DNA of 15,278 nt from Sedimenticola_A endophacoides (GCA_003062345.1 PQCO01000156.1:1-15278); one strand, 5' to 3'. Counted from the first letter of the stretch, positions 1 to 7,372 are shown. The notes: generated by a model from the sequence alone, not told the origin. Translations and numbers: made by a program.

Positions 1-50
1 TGCAATGTGCGGGACGGAGTCGTGATGAGCGCAGGACGGTCGGGGCAGTA

Positions 51-120
51 ACGGCTGTCGCGTTGGCGAGTCGATTTTGGGGACTGGGATGTCCCAAAAT
101 CTTTCACGAGGTAGCGACAC
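51..120 (+). repeat. 70-bp direct repeat, copy A
   Basis: This segment aligns without gaps to 1441-1510: by hand count 56 of 70 bases match, including 19 of the last 20 (CTTTCACGAG-RTAGCGACAC). Weaker similarity extends about 20 bases further upstream. Copy A contains a 9-bp perfect inverted repeat, GATTTTGGG (73-81) with CCCAAAATC (93-101), around an 11-base loop; both copies keep an inner TGGGA-N2-TCCCA palindrome. The two copies lie in the same orientation, 1390 bp apart, on either side of lexA. Candidates are a dispersed intergenic repeat, a miniature element, or a terminal sequence of a decayed insertion element. Confidence 0.75.
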
Positions 121-321
121 TCTTGGCCGCTTCACGGAGCAGCGCAAACAGGACCGCCGGCGGCCGTTCCTGATCACCGAGGTGCTTCACTCCGGGCGCA
201 CCCATGAGGTGGCCGTACCTGCCGCCGCCTGCCTCTGATCCGCACCCGCCACGCCGGTGCAACAGCGTAACAAGGAGCGCTGGAAGCTCAATCCGCAATG
301 AAATCATTCAGCGGTATCCGA

Positions 322-342
322 GGCCCCGGGTACGTCGGGGCC
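322..342 (+). other. GC-rich hairpin
   Basis: GGCCCCG (322-328) and CGGGGCC (336-342) form a perfect 7-bp stem with a 7-base loop. No T-run follows on either strand, so it is not a standard Rho-independent terminator. It may be the end structure of a gene lying outside or decayed in this stretch. Its function is unknown. Confidence 0.35.
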
Positions 343-512
343 TGGGCGATGCGCTTGATCCGTTTGCCTGATTACCCTTCCCTTGCACCACCAACACCGA
401 CCCCCGGTGGAATCCGCAGTGGTCAAAATGATCATAGCGGGTGACAGCGACTAGAACCCATATACGAAAATGACCCGAAAAGTTACCCGCAACACAAAAT
501 CCAAAAAATATG

Positions 513-542
513 TTTTCAATCTGTTCTCTTACAGTCTACAAT
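513..542 (+). promoter_or_regulatory. Likely lexA promoter
   Basis: A good -10 hexamer TACAAT lies at 537-542. A weak -35-like TTTTCA at 513-518 is spaced 18 bp from it. The -10 sits almost exactly at the dyad centre (540.5) of the operator at 521-560, so bound repressor would cover RNA polymerase. This placement is what expected autoregulation of lexA would look like. Confidence 0.55.
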
Positions 543-560
543 AGAACGGTAAGAGAACAG
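521..560. promoter_or_regulatory. LexA operator (paired GTTC-N7-GTTC boxes facing each other) at lexA
   Basis: A perfect 12-bp inverted repeat, CTGTTCTCTTAC (521-532) and GTAAGAGAACAG (549-560), surrounds the promoter. Each arm extends inward into a direct-repeat box. The right arm is a perfect GAAC-N7-GAAC at 544-558, which reads GTTC-N7-GTTC on the minus strand. The left arm is GTTC-N7-GTCT at 523-537, one inner base short of consensus. GTTC-N7-GTTC is the established LexA box of alphaproteobacteria, not the CTGT-N8-ACAG box of E. coli. The same arrangement recurs at 12571-12622. Assigning LexA as the binder is inference from position and from the protein's recognition helix. Confidence 0.8.
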
Positions 561-574
561 ATAGGAAGCATGTT

Positions 575-1180
575 ATGTCTTACCGACTTACCCGCCGTCA
601 GCAGGAAATTTACGACTACCTGGTGGAAAACCAGGAGGAGTTTCACCACCCACCCACCCTGGACGAACTCTGTCTCGCGCTCGGTCTCAGCTCAAAAGGC
701 TCTCTGCACAAACAGATCCAGGCCTTGATCAATGCCGGACTGGTTGACCCGATGAACAATCAGCGCCGGGGTATCCGTCTGACGCAACCGCCAGGCGCGG
801 AAGGAGAGTTGCCGATGATGGGCTATATCGCCGCCGGCCAGCCGATTGAGGCGATCGACCACAACGAACGCATGGAGGTTCCGGCCTTTCTCAGGACCGG
901 TGGTGACTGCTACGTACTGGAGGTGAGGGGCGACTCGATGATCGACGAGGGGATTCTGGACGGTGACCGGATCGTGGTCGAACATCGCGAGACGGCCTGC
1001 AACGGTGAGATCGTGGTGGCGCTGGTCGACGGCTGCGAGGCGACCCTCAAGCGCATAGAGCAGAAACGCGGCGCGGTAATTCTCCACCCCGCCAACCCGA
1101 ACATGAAACCGATGAAATACCGCCCCGGACAGGTGCAGATACAGGGTGTGCTGGTGGGCCAGATGCGCAGCTACCACTGA
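575..1180 (+). CDS. lexA: LexA repressor (SOS response, self-cleaving)
   Basis: This is a 201-residue protein of the usual LexA length. An N-terminal winged helix-turn-helix (about 1-70) binds operator DNA; the C-terminal S24 peptidase domain (about 78-201) dimerises and cleaves itself when activated RecA filament is present. Visible hallmarks are the Ala87-Gly88 cleavage bond in YIAAGQP, the catalytic serine in RGDSM (Ser121) and the catalytic lysine in ATLKR (Lys159). The recognition-helix stretch SSKGSLHKQI (39-48) is unlike E. coli LexA but close to the alphaproteobacterial SKSGIHR pattern, in keeping with the GTTC-N7-GTTC boxes in its promoter. The ATG at 575 has a GGA-containing site in front (ATAGGAAG, 561-568). 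No imuA, imuB or dnaE2 gene follows. An S24-family phage-type repressor is the main alternative; the intact LexA layout and autoregulatory operator argue against it. Confidence 0.96.
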   Translation: MSYRLTRRQQEIYDYLVENQEEFHHPPTLDELCLALGLSSKGSLHKQIQALINAGLVDPMNNQRRGIRLTQPPGAEGELPMMGYIAAGQPIEAIDHNERMEVPAFLRTGGDCYVLEVRGDSMIDEGILDGDRIVVEHRETACNGEIVVALVDGCEATLKRIEQKRGAVILHPANPNMKPMKYRPGQVQIQGVLVGQMRSYH

Positions 1181-1440
1181 CATCCACAGCAAACAGCAGC
1201 GCGCGGCCGGTGGGGCCGCCCGGCGGCATCCACGGTGCCCGCCTGACCACCATTCGCAGTAGGCGCAGACGCGGTTGTATGGCCGGAGTTACGGTCGGTA
1301 GGGCGTGATACGGGGGTGCGCCCATCGAAGACGCCGTAAGCTCACCGAGGGGCCATGATGGAGCAGCACACCAGTGGCTGTGCTGCGCAGTGCGCGACCT
1401 GGAGCCGTCGCGGATGCAGGAGAGAAGGATCGAGGTATTA
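1181..1440. other. Non-coding stretch between lexA and repeat copy B
   Basis: I see no supported gene here. Just after the lexA stop lies a hairpin, GCGGCC (1203-1208) with GGCCGC (1214-1219) around a 5-base loop, without a T-run; it could end lexA transcription weakly. The minus-strand open frames in this stretch are GC-rich frames that run into lexA or the repeat and have no recognisable domain. Confidence 0.45.
1203..1219 (+). terminator. Possible lexA transcript end hairpin
   Basis: A perfect 6-bp GC stem with a GGTGG loop starts 22 bases after the lexA stop codon. It lacks a downstream run of T, so intrinsic termination is doubtful; it may only stabilise the 3' end. Confidence 0.3.
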
Positions 1441-1510
1441 GCGACTGTCGTGCAGGCGAGTCGCCTTGAGGGAGTGGGACATCCCAAACTCTTTCACGAG
1501 ATAGCGACAC
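1441..1510 (+). repeat. 70-bp direct repeat, copy B
   Basis: This is the second copy of the segment at 51-120, ungapped and about 80% identical, in the same orientation. The last 20 bases are nearly invariant, while the middle (1461-1470) is most diverged. It ends 27 bases before the stop codon of the convergent SET-domain gene. The reading frames of the two copies differ by first-position as well as third-position changes, so I see no sign of selection as coding sequence. Confidence 0.75.
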
Positions 1511-1537
1511 CCTTTGCGCGGCGGCCCCACGCTCTGC

Positions 1538-1891
1538 TCACTCGCCGCCGGTATCGCCCTCATAATTGAAGGTGATCTCCTCGTCCCGCCCGATCACGTC
1601 GATCGCGTAGAGGTCGAAGCCGTCGAACTCGGCGTTGCCCGCATCGTCGTGATTGAGATAGCGCAGCAGGTTTTTTCCATCCCGGCCCACGGCATTCTCC
1701 TCGTCCCCCGGGTCATACACCCAAAGAACGTAGGTGTCATCCTTTTTGGTCTTGGGACCGTGATAGGTGCCGATGTACTGACCCGCCTTGATCTTGCGCC
1801 GGGCGAACAACCCGGTGCCGTGAATCTCGGATGGGGCCGAATAGACCACCTTTTCCAGATCGCTGTCTTTTCTCTTTCTCCGCAGTACCAT
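1538..1891 (-). CDS. Small SET-domain protein (putative lysine methyltransferase)
   Basis: This 117-residue protein consists almost entirely of a SET domain, the fold that transfers methyl groups from S-adenosylmethionine to lysine. Visible motifs are HGTGLFA (24-30, cofactor binding), RYLNH (77-81, the usual RFxNH-type motif), Asn86, and EEITFNY (104-110) with the catalytic-type tyrosine at its end. The N-terminus is strongly basic (RRKRK), which could help binding to nucleic acid or an acidic partner. No post-SET cysteines are present. An in-frame TTG lies just upstream, but the ATG at 1891 with GGAAGG about six bases ahead is the better start. The gene converges on lexA and points the same way as the antiporter operon, about 150 bp downstream of it. 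The substrate is unknown; free-standing bacterial SET proteins are known but few have defined targets. Confidence 0.85.
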   Translation of the reverse strand: MVLRRKRKDSDLEKVVYSAPSEIHGTGLFARRKIKAGQYIGTYHGPKTKKDDTYVLWVYDPGDEENAVGRDGKNLLRYLNHDDAGNAEFDGFDLYAIDVIGRDEEITFNYEGDTGGE

Positions 1892-2044
1892 CAAACGCCT
1901 TCCGTTGTATCAGCCGGCGACCCATCGAGGCGCCGTACCGGGTGTGTGCGTGCGCCTCACAAGGCGATACGCATAATCATTCCACCTCAGGGTTCCAATC
2001 GAAAAACACCCGTCCCTTCCCTTCCGGACACCTCGGCCTGCCGC

Positions 2045-3739
2045 TCAGAGATAGTAGAGCACCAGCGAAAGCCCCAACAGGACCGCGACCCAGATCACCA
2101 TGCTGCCGGTAGGCCAGGCGCGCGCCAACACGCCATAGGAGCCGTGATGCCGACACAGCCCCTGTTGGGCCAGCGACACCATCGACAACCCCCACTGCCT
2201 GAACGCCCGGTCGAATGGGGCCAATCTGGAGAGCATGGAACGGATAGTGTCGGGAAACAGGCGGCGGTAGAACCAATCCACATCCAGATGCACCGACTTG
2301 AGTTCAGGCGGATAGATCCCGGCCAGTTTCAGCCAGGTGAACGCCAGTGCCGAGAAGGCGAGCAGTTGCAGCTGAGCCAGTACATGGCTCACGTCATAGG
2401 GGGAGTAGCCGGTGTCATAGGGCAGCAGCGCATAGAGATAGGCCGGGAAACTGCCGATGCCGGCACACAGCAGCGCGCCGATGGTCATGGCGATCAGCAT
2501 ATTGCGCGGCGGCTCATGGGCATCGGCCACATAGCGTGACTCATGGGCGAAGAAGGCGAAGAAGGGAATCTTGATGCCCGCGTGATGAAACACGCCGGCG
2601 GCGGCGAACAGCAGCGCCAGCCAGACCAGATGGTGCCCCTCCTGCACGGCCGCCGTGACCACCATGGACTTGCTCACGAAGCCGCTGAACAGTGGAAACG
2701 CCGAGATCGAGGCTGCCCCCACCATGCACAGGATGGTGGTCTTGGGCATCTTCTTGTACAGCCCGCCCAACTCCGATCCGCGCATCTCGCCGGTCACATG
2801 CAGTACCGCGCCCATGCTCATCATCAACAGGCCCTTGAAGATCACATCATTGAAGGCGTGGGCCACCGCGCCGTTGAGGGCCAGTTCAGTGCCGATACCG
2901 ATGCCCACCACCATGAAGCCGAGCTGGTTGATCAGGCTATAGGCCAAGACCCGCCGCAGGTCGTTCTCCACCACGGCGAAGAAGATCGGAAAACAGGCCA
3001 TCAGGGTGCCGATCGCGATCAACAGATCGGTGCCCGGGAACCCCCGCGCCAGGGCGTAGATCGCCACCTTGGTGGTAAAGGCGCTGAGGAACACGGTACC
3101 GGTCGGGGTCGCTTCGGGATAGGCATCGGTGAGCCAGCCGTGAAGCATCGGAAAGGCCGACTTGATGCCGAAGGCAAGGAATATCAGCACCCCCCCCGGG
3201 GCATCCAGCCCGATATAGTTGAAACTCAGCCCGTTACCGGCGCCTGCATACCAGATAGCACCGGCCAGCAACAGCACGCCGGAGCCGACCTGCATCACCA
3301 GATAGCGCATGCCGGTGGCGAGGGAACGCTCGCTGCGCCGGGCGAATACCAGAAAGGCCGAGGTGATGGCCAACAGCTCCCAATAGACGAACAGGGTCAG
3401 CAGATCACCTGCAAACACGGCACCGACCGCGCTACCGGCATAGGCCAGGGCGGCTACGTCCTGTAAACGGTCCCTGATATGCAGGGAATAGACCACACCG
3501 ATGAAGGCCGCGAGATGGAACAGATAGCCGAACAGGATTGCCAGCCGGTCCACGCGCACATGCGTCAGATCCAACCCCAACAGCTGATAGCCGACCAGGG
3601 TGCCGGGCTCCATCTGGTATACGCCATAGGCACCGAGCAGCGGAGCGGCGAGCATGACCGCGGCGCGCAGGCGGCCGCTGGTAAGCCCGGCCAGGGCGGC
3701 CCCTAAAAACAGTGCCAGTGCGGGCCAGGACTCAAACAT
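2045..3739 (-). CDS. mnhD: Mrp/Mnh antiporter subunit D-like protein, third copy (proton-channel subunit)
   Basis: This 564-residue, highly hydrophobic protein belongs to the NuoL/M/N-MrpA/D superfamily of membrane cation/proton channels. Family key residues are visible: Glu121 in YWELL, Lys193 in GIKSAFPMLHGWL, Lys224 in FTTKVA, Lys302 in IFKGLL, and Lys390 in HAGIKIPFFAFF. After the conserved core it has about 100 extra residues with a DVDWFYRRLFP motif, typical of longer Mrp/Mbh D-type subunits, and a final transmembrane helix. An in-frame upstream start at 3805 would overlap the previous gene by 74 bp; the ATG at 3739 overlaps it by only 8 bp and has GAGGAG in front, so I chose it. It is the last gene of the operon. 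Because no full-length MrpA is encoded, this subunit may fill that position; that is inference. Confidence 0.88.
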   Translation of the reverse strand: MFESWPALALFLGAALAGLTSGRLRAAVMLAAPLLGAYGVYQMEPGTLVGYQLLGLDLTHVRVDRLAILFGYLFHLAAFIGVVYSLHIRDRLQDVAALAYAGSAVGAVFAGDLLTLFVYWELLAITSAFLVFARRSERSLATGMRYLVMQVGSGVLLLAGAIWYAGAGNGLSFNYIGLDAPGGVLIFLAFGIKSAFPMLHGWLTDAYPEATPTGTVFLSAFTTKVAIYALARGFPGTDLLIAIGTLMACFPIFFAVVENDLRRVLAYSLINQLGFMVVGIGIGTELALNGAVAHAFNDVIFKGLLMMSMGAVLHVTGEMRGSELGGLYKKMPKTTILCMVGAASISAFPLFSGFVSKSMVVTAAVQEGHHLVWLALLFAAAGVFHHAGIKIPFFAFFAHESRYVADAHEPPRNMLIAMTIGALLCAGIGSFPAYLYALLPYDTGYSPYDVSHVLAQLQLLAFSALAFTWLKLAGIYPPELKSVHLDVDWFYRRLFPDTIRSMLSRLAPFDRAFRQWGLSMVSLAQQGLCRHHGSYGVLARAWPTGSMVIWVAVLLGLSLVLYYL

Positions 3740-4034
3740 CCCCGCTCTCCTCGCTGCGTGGCGCCCCCGCGTCCCGGGTCGAGCGCTCGTAATAGTCCTC
3801 GTCACGCATCAACAGTTTGCGCATCTCCTTGGCCAGCAACACCAGCAACACACAGGCAACGAAACCATATACGGCATAGAAGGCGAACATCTCCTCCCAT
3901 GGATGGGCAACGTGACGGTGCAGGACCAGATCCAGCCCCACCAGGACCAGACAGGCCACCACCAGTCCGCGCACCACCAAGCGTACGTTTCGTGGATCAT
4001 CGAACAGATAGTCCTTGCGCTTTTCGCCACTCAT
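3732..4034 (-). CDS. Small two-helix membrane protein of the antiporter operon, unknown function
   Basis: This 100-residue protein has a basic, polar N-terminus (about 1-17) and two predicted transmembrane helices (about 18-38 and 48-68). They are separated by a short loop with two histidines, and a charged C-terminal tail (about 70-100) is rich in Glu, Asp and Arg. Its start overlaps the upstream gene's stop (ATGA at 4031-4034) and its stop overlaps the start of the third D-like subunit, so it is translated with them. It does not look like any canonical Mrp subunit A-G. It could be an accessory or assembly subunit holding neighbouring channel subunits together; only its location supports that. 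Confidence 0.8.
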   Translation of the reverse strand: MSGEKRKDYLFDDPRNVRLVVRGLVVACLVLVGLDLVLHRHVAHPWEEMFAFYAVYGFVACVLLVLLAKEMRKLLMRDEDYYERSTRDAGAPRSEESGDV

Positions 4035-5488
4035 CGCAGCACCCCCGCTACAAGCTGATGTATGGGATCCGGCAGGAAGAACAGCAGCAGGCAGCCGGTC
4101 ACGGCAACCCCGATCGCCAGCAGGCTAGCCATGGGCGCCTCGCCACCCTCCCCTTCCTGATCCGCCGGCGGCTCCCGGAAAAAGGCGCGCACCGGAATCA
4201 CCAGCAGATACATCACATTCAGCAGCGAGCTGACGAGAAGTGCGGCGGTGAGCAGCCAGATGCCGTTATCCAGCGTGCCCTGGACCAGCAGCCACTTGCT
4301 CCAGGTGCCACCGAACGGCGGCAGACCGATAATGGAGAGCGCCCCCACCATGAACGCAATCATGGTCAACGGCATACGCCGCCCCAGTCCGTCGAGTTCA
4401 CTGACCCGGGTCTTATGCGCCGCCACCATGATCGCCCCGGCACAGAAAAAGAGGGTGATCTTTCCGAAGGCGTGCATGGCTATATGCAGCCCCCCACCGA
4501 CCACCCCGGCGGCCACGCCGAGCATGGCGCCGAGGATGATGTAGCTGAGCTGACTGATGGTCGAGTACGCCAGCCGGGCCTTGAGGTTATCCCGCGTCAT
4601 GGCCACCAGCGAGGCCAACACGATGGTCAGTGCCGCCAGTCCTGCAAGCCAGTCCGCCACCGCCAACTCGGCGATCAGATCGATGCCGAACAGATACACG
4701 GCCACCTTGAGAATGGTAAAGACCCCCGCCTTGACCACGGCCACCGCATGCAGCAGGGCGGAGACCGGGGTCGGTGCCACCATGGCGGCGGGCAGCCAGC
4801 GGTGAAACGGCATCAGCGCCGCCTTGCCGGTGCCGAACACGTAAAGCACCAGCAGCACATTGAGGATGCCGTGATCGGCGTCGGCGGCGAAGACGCCGCC
4901 ACGAGTGAAATCCAGCGTCCCGGTCAGCTGCCAGGTCCAGACCATGGCCAGCAGCAGGAAGCCGACCGAGGTCCCCATCAGAATACCGAGGTAGACCCGC
5001 CCGGCACGGCGCGCGGCATCATTTCCTGCGTGGGTAACCAATGGGTAGGTGGCCAGAGTCAGCAGCTCGTAAAACAGAAACAGGGTCAGCATATTGGCCG
5101 CCAGGGCGATCCCCAGGGTGGCGGCGATGGAGACGGCGAACGAGGCGTAGAAGCGGGTCTGATTCTGCTCGTGATGCGCCCGCATGTACCCGATGGCATA
5201 GAGGATGGTCACCGGCCACAAAAAGCTGGCGATGAGGGCGAACAACAGCCCCAGCGGCTCCGGCGACAGGGCGATCCGCAGCCCCGGAAACGGCTCGGCC
5301 AGGACCAGCGTCGGGGCCGCACCCGACTGCACCCCCTCGGCCAGCACCACCACCAGCGCGAAGGTCAGCGCACCGGCGGCGATCGAGACACCCTCACGCA
5401 GATTGGGCCGCCTGGCAGAGGCCAGCACCCCCAGCAGCGCCAGCAGCGGAACCAGGGGAATCCAAATAAGCAAATGCGTGGCGTTCAC
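4031..5488 (-). CDS. mnhD: Mrp/Mnh antiporter subunit D-like protein, second copy (NuoN/NuoM-like)
   Basis: This 485-residue polytopic membrane protein is of the complex I/Mrp proton-channel superfamily. Superfamily residues are present: Glu141 in FYELLTL, Lys222 in GTGKAALMPFHRWL, Lys253 after the APTPVSALLHA motif, and Lys343 in HAFGKITLFF. I chose the GTG at 5488 (VNATHLL), because homologue-like hydrophobic sequence begins there and a purine-rich GGGGGGCAGG lies ahead. The longer frame from 5536 adds a charged stretch unlike family N-termini. With the GTG start it overlaps the present end of the upstream mnhD by 95 bp, an anomaly best explained by a one-base change in that gene. Downstream it overlaps the small membrane protein by ATGA. 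Confidence 0.9.
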   Translation of the reverse strand: MNATHLLIWIPLVPLLALLGVLASARRPNLREGVSIAAGALTFALVVVLAEGVQSGAAPTLVLAEPFPGLRIALSPEPLGLLFALIASFLWPVTILYAIGYMRAHHEQNQTRFYASFAVSIAATLGIALAANMLTLFLFYELLTLATYPLVTHAGNDAARRAGRVYLGILMGTSVGFLLLAMVWTWQLTGTLDFTRGGVFAADADHGILNVLLVLYVFGTGKAALMPFHRWLPAAMVAPTPVSALLHAVAVVKAGVFTILKVAVYLFGIDLIAELAVADWLAGLAALTIVLASLVAMTRDNLKARLAYSTISQLSYIILGAMLGVAAGVVGGGLHIAMHAFGKITLFFCAGAIMVAAHKTRVSELDGLGRRMPLTMIAFMVGALSIIGLPPFGGTWSKWLLVQGTLDNGIWLLTAALLVSSLLNVMYLLVIPVRAFFREPPADQEGEGGEAPMASLLAIGVAVTGCLLLFFLPDPIHQLVAGVLR

Positions 5489-6968
5489 CCTGCCCCCCAC
5501 TGAGAACGGTCGCCGCCTGGCGGGCCAGCCCGGCACTGAGATCGGTATGCAGGCCGAAGTAGATGTTGGCCAGAACCAGTGTCCAGAGCGGGATCAGCAT
5601 CATCAGCGGCGCCTCACTCGCCTCGCCGCTCCCGGAGGACGCCTGGCTGAAATAGGCCCGCTCCACCACCTTCCAGACATAGACCACGGCCATCACCGAG
5701 CCCACCAGCACCAACAGGGCGATGGGCCACAGGCCGCGCTCCAGGGCCGCCAGGACCAGATACCACTTGCTGACGAACCCGACCGTACCCGGGACACCGA
5801 TCAGACTCAGGCCACCGATCACGATCGCGCCCATGGTCAGCGGCATGCGCCGCCCCAGCCCGGAGAAGGCATCAAGGGTGGTGGCACCGATACGGTAGGC
5901 GACCGCCCCCAGGGCGATGAACAGGGCGCCCTTCATCAGTGCGTGATTAAACAGGTGCAGCACCGCCGCCGTGATGCCATGGGTGTTGGCCAGACCGACG
6001 CCGAGCACGATATAACCGATCTGCGCCACGCTGGAGTAGGCCAGGAGACGTTTGATCTCGACCTGATAGATGGCGACCATTGAGGCGGAGAGGATACCCA
6101 TCAGGCCAAGGGGAATCAGCAAGTACTCCAGCGGCATCCGGCCCAGACCGAATTCGATGCCGAAGATCCCGAGGATGAAGCGCAGCAGGACATAGACCGC
6201 CACCTTGGTGGCGGTGGCGGCCAGGAACGCGGTGACCACCGACGGCGCGTAGGTGTAGGCGTTGGGCATCCACAGGTGCAGAGGGAACATCGCCAGCTTG
6301 AGCCCGATGCCAACGGTCAGGAAAGCAAAACCGGCGCGCACCGTGCGGGTGTTCGACACCTCCGGCAGGCGTTCCGCCAGGTCCAGCATATTGAGGGTCC
6401 CGGTCATCATGTAGAGAAAACCGATACCGATCAGGATGAAGGTGGCGCCGATGGTACCCATTACCAGGTACTGGAAAGCGGCGGTCAGCGCCCGGCGGTC
6501 ACGGCCCATGCTGATCAGGGCATAGGTCGAGAGTGAGGAGATCTCCAGAAATACGAACACATTGAAGGCGTCGCCGGTGGCCACAATACCCATCAACCCG
6601 GCGAAGGCGAGCAGAAAGGCGGCATAGAAGCGAGCCCCGTTCACCCGGAAGATCTCCCGCTCGACACTCTCCCGGGCCGACAACAGTACCAGCGCGGCCA
6701 TGGCGCTGACGATCAGCAGCACATAGGCGCCGAGGGTATCGACGCGGTATTCGATGCCCCAGGGGGGCGCCCAGCCACCCAGCTGATAGCTGATGGCGCC
6801 ACCATCGGCGACCTGCCCCACCAGCAGGGCGGCGCCGACGAAGGTCAGCCAGGCCGCGCCCAGTGCGGCGCCCCAGGCGGCGACCGGGCGATCGAGCAGC
6901 ACGCACAGCGGGGCCGTCAACAGGGGAAGGATAACGACCAGGACGGGAAGATGATCGATCAGCGTCAC
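5394..6968 (-). CDS. mnhD: Na+/H+ antiporter subunit D (MrpD/MnhD), with abnormal C-terminus
   Basis: This membrane channel subunit of the Mrp antiporter has the superfamily residues Glu142 in VFLEISS, Lys224 in GLKLAMFPLHLWMP, Lys255 in ATATKVA and a later lysine in HALMKGALF. It starts with GTG at 6968, overlapping the mnhC stop as GTGA. The frame runs to 5394, giving 524 residues. The last 31 or so residues are Ala/Gly-rich, not membrane-like, and are read out of frame through the start of the next gene. Family proteins usually end near residue 490-500. One extra G in the run of six (5493-5498 on the plus strand as C) would end the protein at residue 494 with a GTGA junction at 5485-5488. 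The tail is therefore probably the product of a one-base deletion or sequencing error. Confidence 0.92.
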   Translation of the reverse strand: MTLIDHLPVLVVILPLLTAPLCVLLDRPVAAWGAALGAAWLTFVGAALLVGQVADGGAISYQLGGWAPPWGIEYRVDTLGAYVLLIVSAMAALVLLSARESVEREIFRVNGARFYAAFLLAFAGLMGIVATGDAFNVFVFLEISSLSTYALISMGRDRRALTAAFQYLVMGTIGATFILIGIGFLYMMTGTLNMLDLAERLPEVSNTRTVRAGFAFLTVGIGLKLAMFPLHLWMPNAYTYAPSVVTAFLAATATKVAVYVLLRFILGIFGIEFGLGRMPLEYLLIPLGLMGILSASMVAIYQVEIKRLLAYSSVAQIGYIVLGVGLANTHGITAAVLHLFNHALMKGALFIALGAVAYRIGATTLDAFSGLGRRMPLTMGAIVIGGLSLIGVPGTVGFVSKWYLVLAALERGLWPIALLVLVGSVMAVVYVWKVVERAYFSQASSGSGEASEAPLMMLIPLWTLVLANIYFGLHTDLSAGLARQAATVLSGGQGERHAFAYLDSPGSAAGAAGGAGLCQAAQSA

Positions 6969-7372
6969 TGTCCGCCCTCCCTGTCGCAGGCGGCCGGCTC
7001 ACCGAACAGGGATTCGTCATCGCGCAGGTCGCTGGCGTGGATCACCTCCTCCTCCACCGAACCGTAGGCCTCCTGGATGCGCACCGCCAGGGCCAGCCCG
7101 ACCGCGGTGGTGGCGACGCCCACCACGATGGCGGTGAGGATCAGCACATGCGGCAGGGGACTGGAATAGACCGTGACCCCCTCGGTGACGATCGGCGCCG
7201 CGCCTCCGGCCAGGTTGCCCATGGTGATATAGAGGATGAATACCGATGCCTGGAACAGGCCCAGCCCGACCAGCTTCTTGATCAGGTTGCCCTGAGCGAT
7301 GACCACGTAAAAACCGGCCATCATCAGGAACACCACGACCAGATAGTTGAAGATCCCCGGAAGGGCGTTCAT
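6965..7372 (-). CDS. mnhC: Na+/H+ antiporter subunit C (MrpC/MnhC, NuoK-like)
   Basis: This 135-residue protein has three transmembrane helices and is homologous in type to NuoK of complex I. Recognisable parts are the first helix (about 8-28), the IKKLVGLGLFQASVFILYI segment (about 31-50), and the SPLPHVLILTAIVVGVATTA signature (about 71-90), the most typical MrpC motif. About 35 polar, acidic residues follow the last helix; this tail is longer than in many MrpC proteins. It forms part of the membrane antiporter and sits between the fused B subunit and D with 4-bp overlaps at both ends (ATGA upstream, GTGA downstream), which indicates translational coupling. Confidence 0.95.
   Translation of the reverse strand: MNALPGIFNYLVVVFLMMAGFYVVIAQGNLIKKLVGLGLFQASVFILYITMGNLAGGAAPIVTEGVTVYSSPLPHVLILTAIVVGVATTAVGLALAVRIQEAYGSVEEEVIHASDLRDDESLFGEPAACDREGGQ

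Larger units (their letters stand above)
1..520. other. Intergenic stretch upstream of lexA, no convincing gene
   Basis: I see no gene I can defend here. The stretch holds repeat copy A (51-120), a GC-rich hairpin (322-342), and then an A/T-richer leader into the lexA promoter. A short plus-strand reading from an ATG at 89 to a stop near 229 starts inside the repeat; I do not recognise its translation and it may be a remnant of a mobile element. The minus-strand open frame at 104-307 has no recognisable domain and no clear ribosome-binding site. Confidence 0.5.

Noticed and set aside
521..534. CTGT-N6-ACAG as an E. coli-like LexA box at lexA
   Set aside because: The spacing is 6 and not 8, and the symmetric GTTC/GAAC arrangement explains the site better and recurs at 12571-12622.
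692..1192. Long minus-strand open frame over lexA
   Set aside because: It is antisense to a clear lexA gene, has no recognisable domain and reflects GC-rich third positions.
1514..2539. Plus-strand open frame of 341 codons over the SET gene and the operon end
   Set aside because: It covers two well-supported minus-strand genes; its composition (many Gln, His, Arg, Pro) is typical of an antisense shadow of membrane-protein genes.
3758..5503. Plus-strand open frame of 581 codons
   Set aside because: It is antisense to two membrane subunits, is extremely rich in Gln/His/Arg/Gly and shows no domain.
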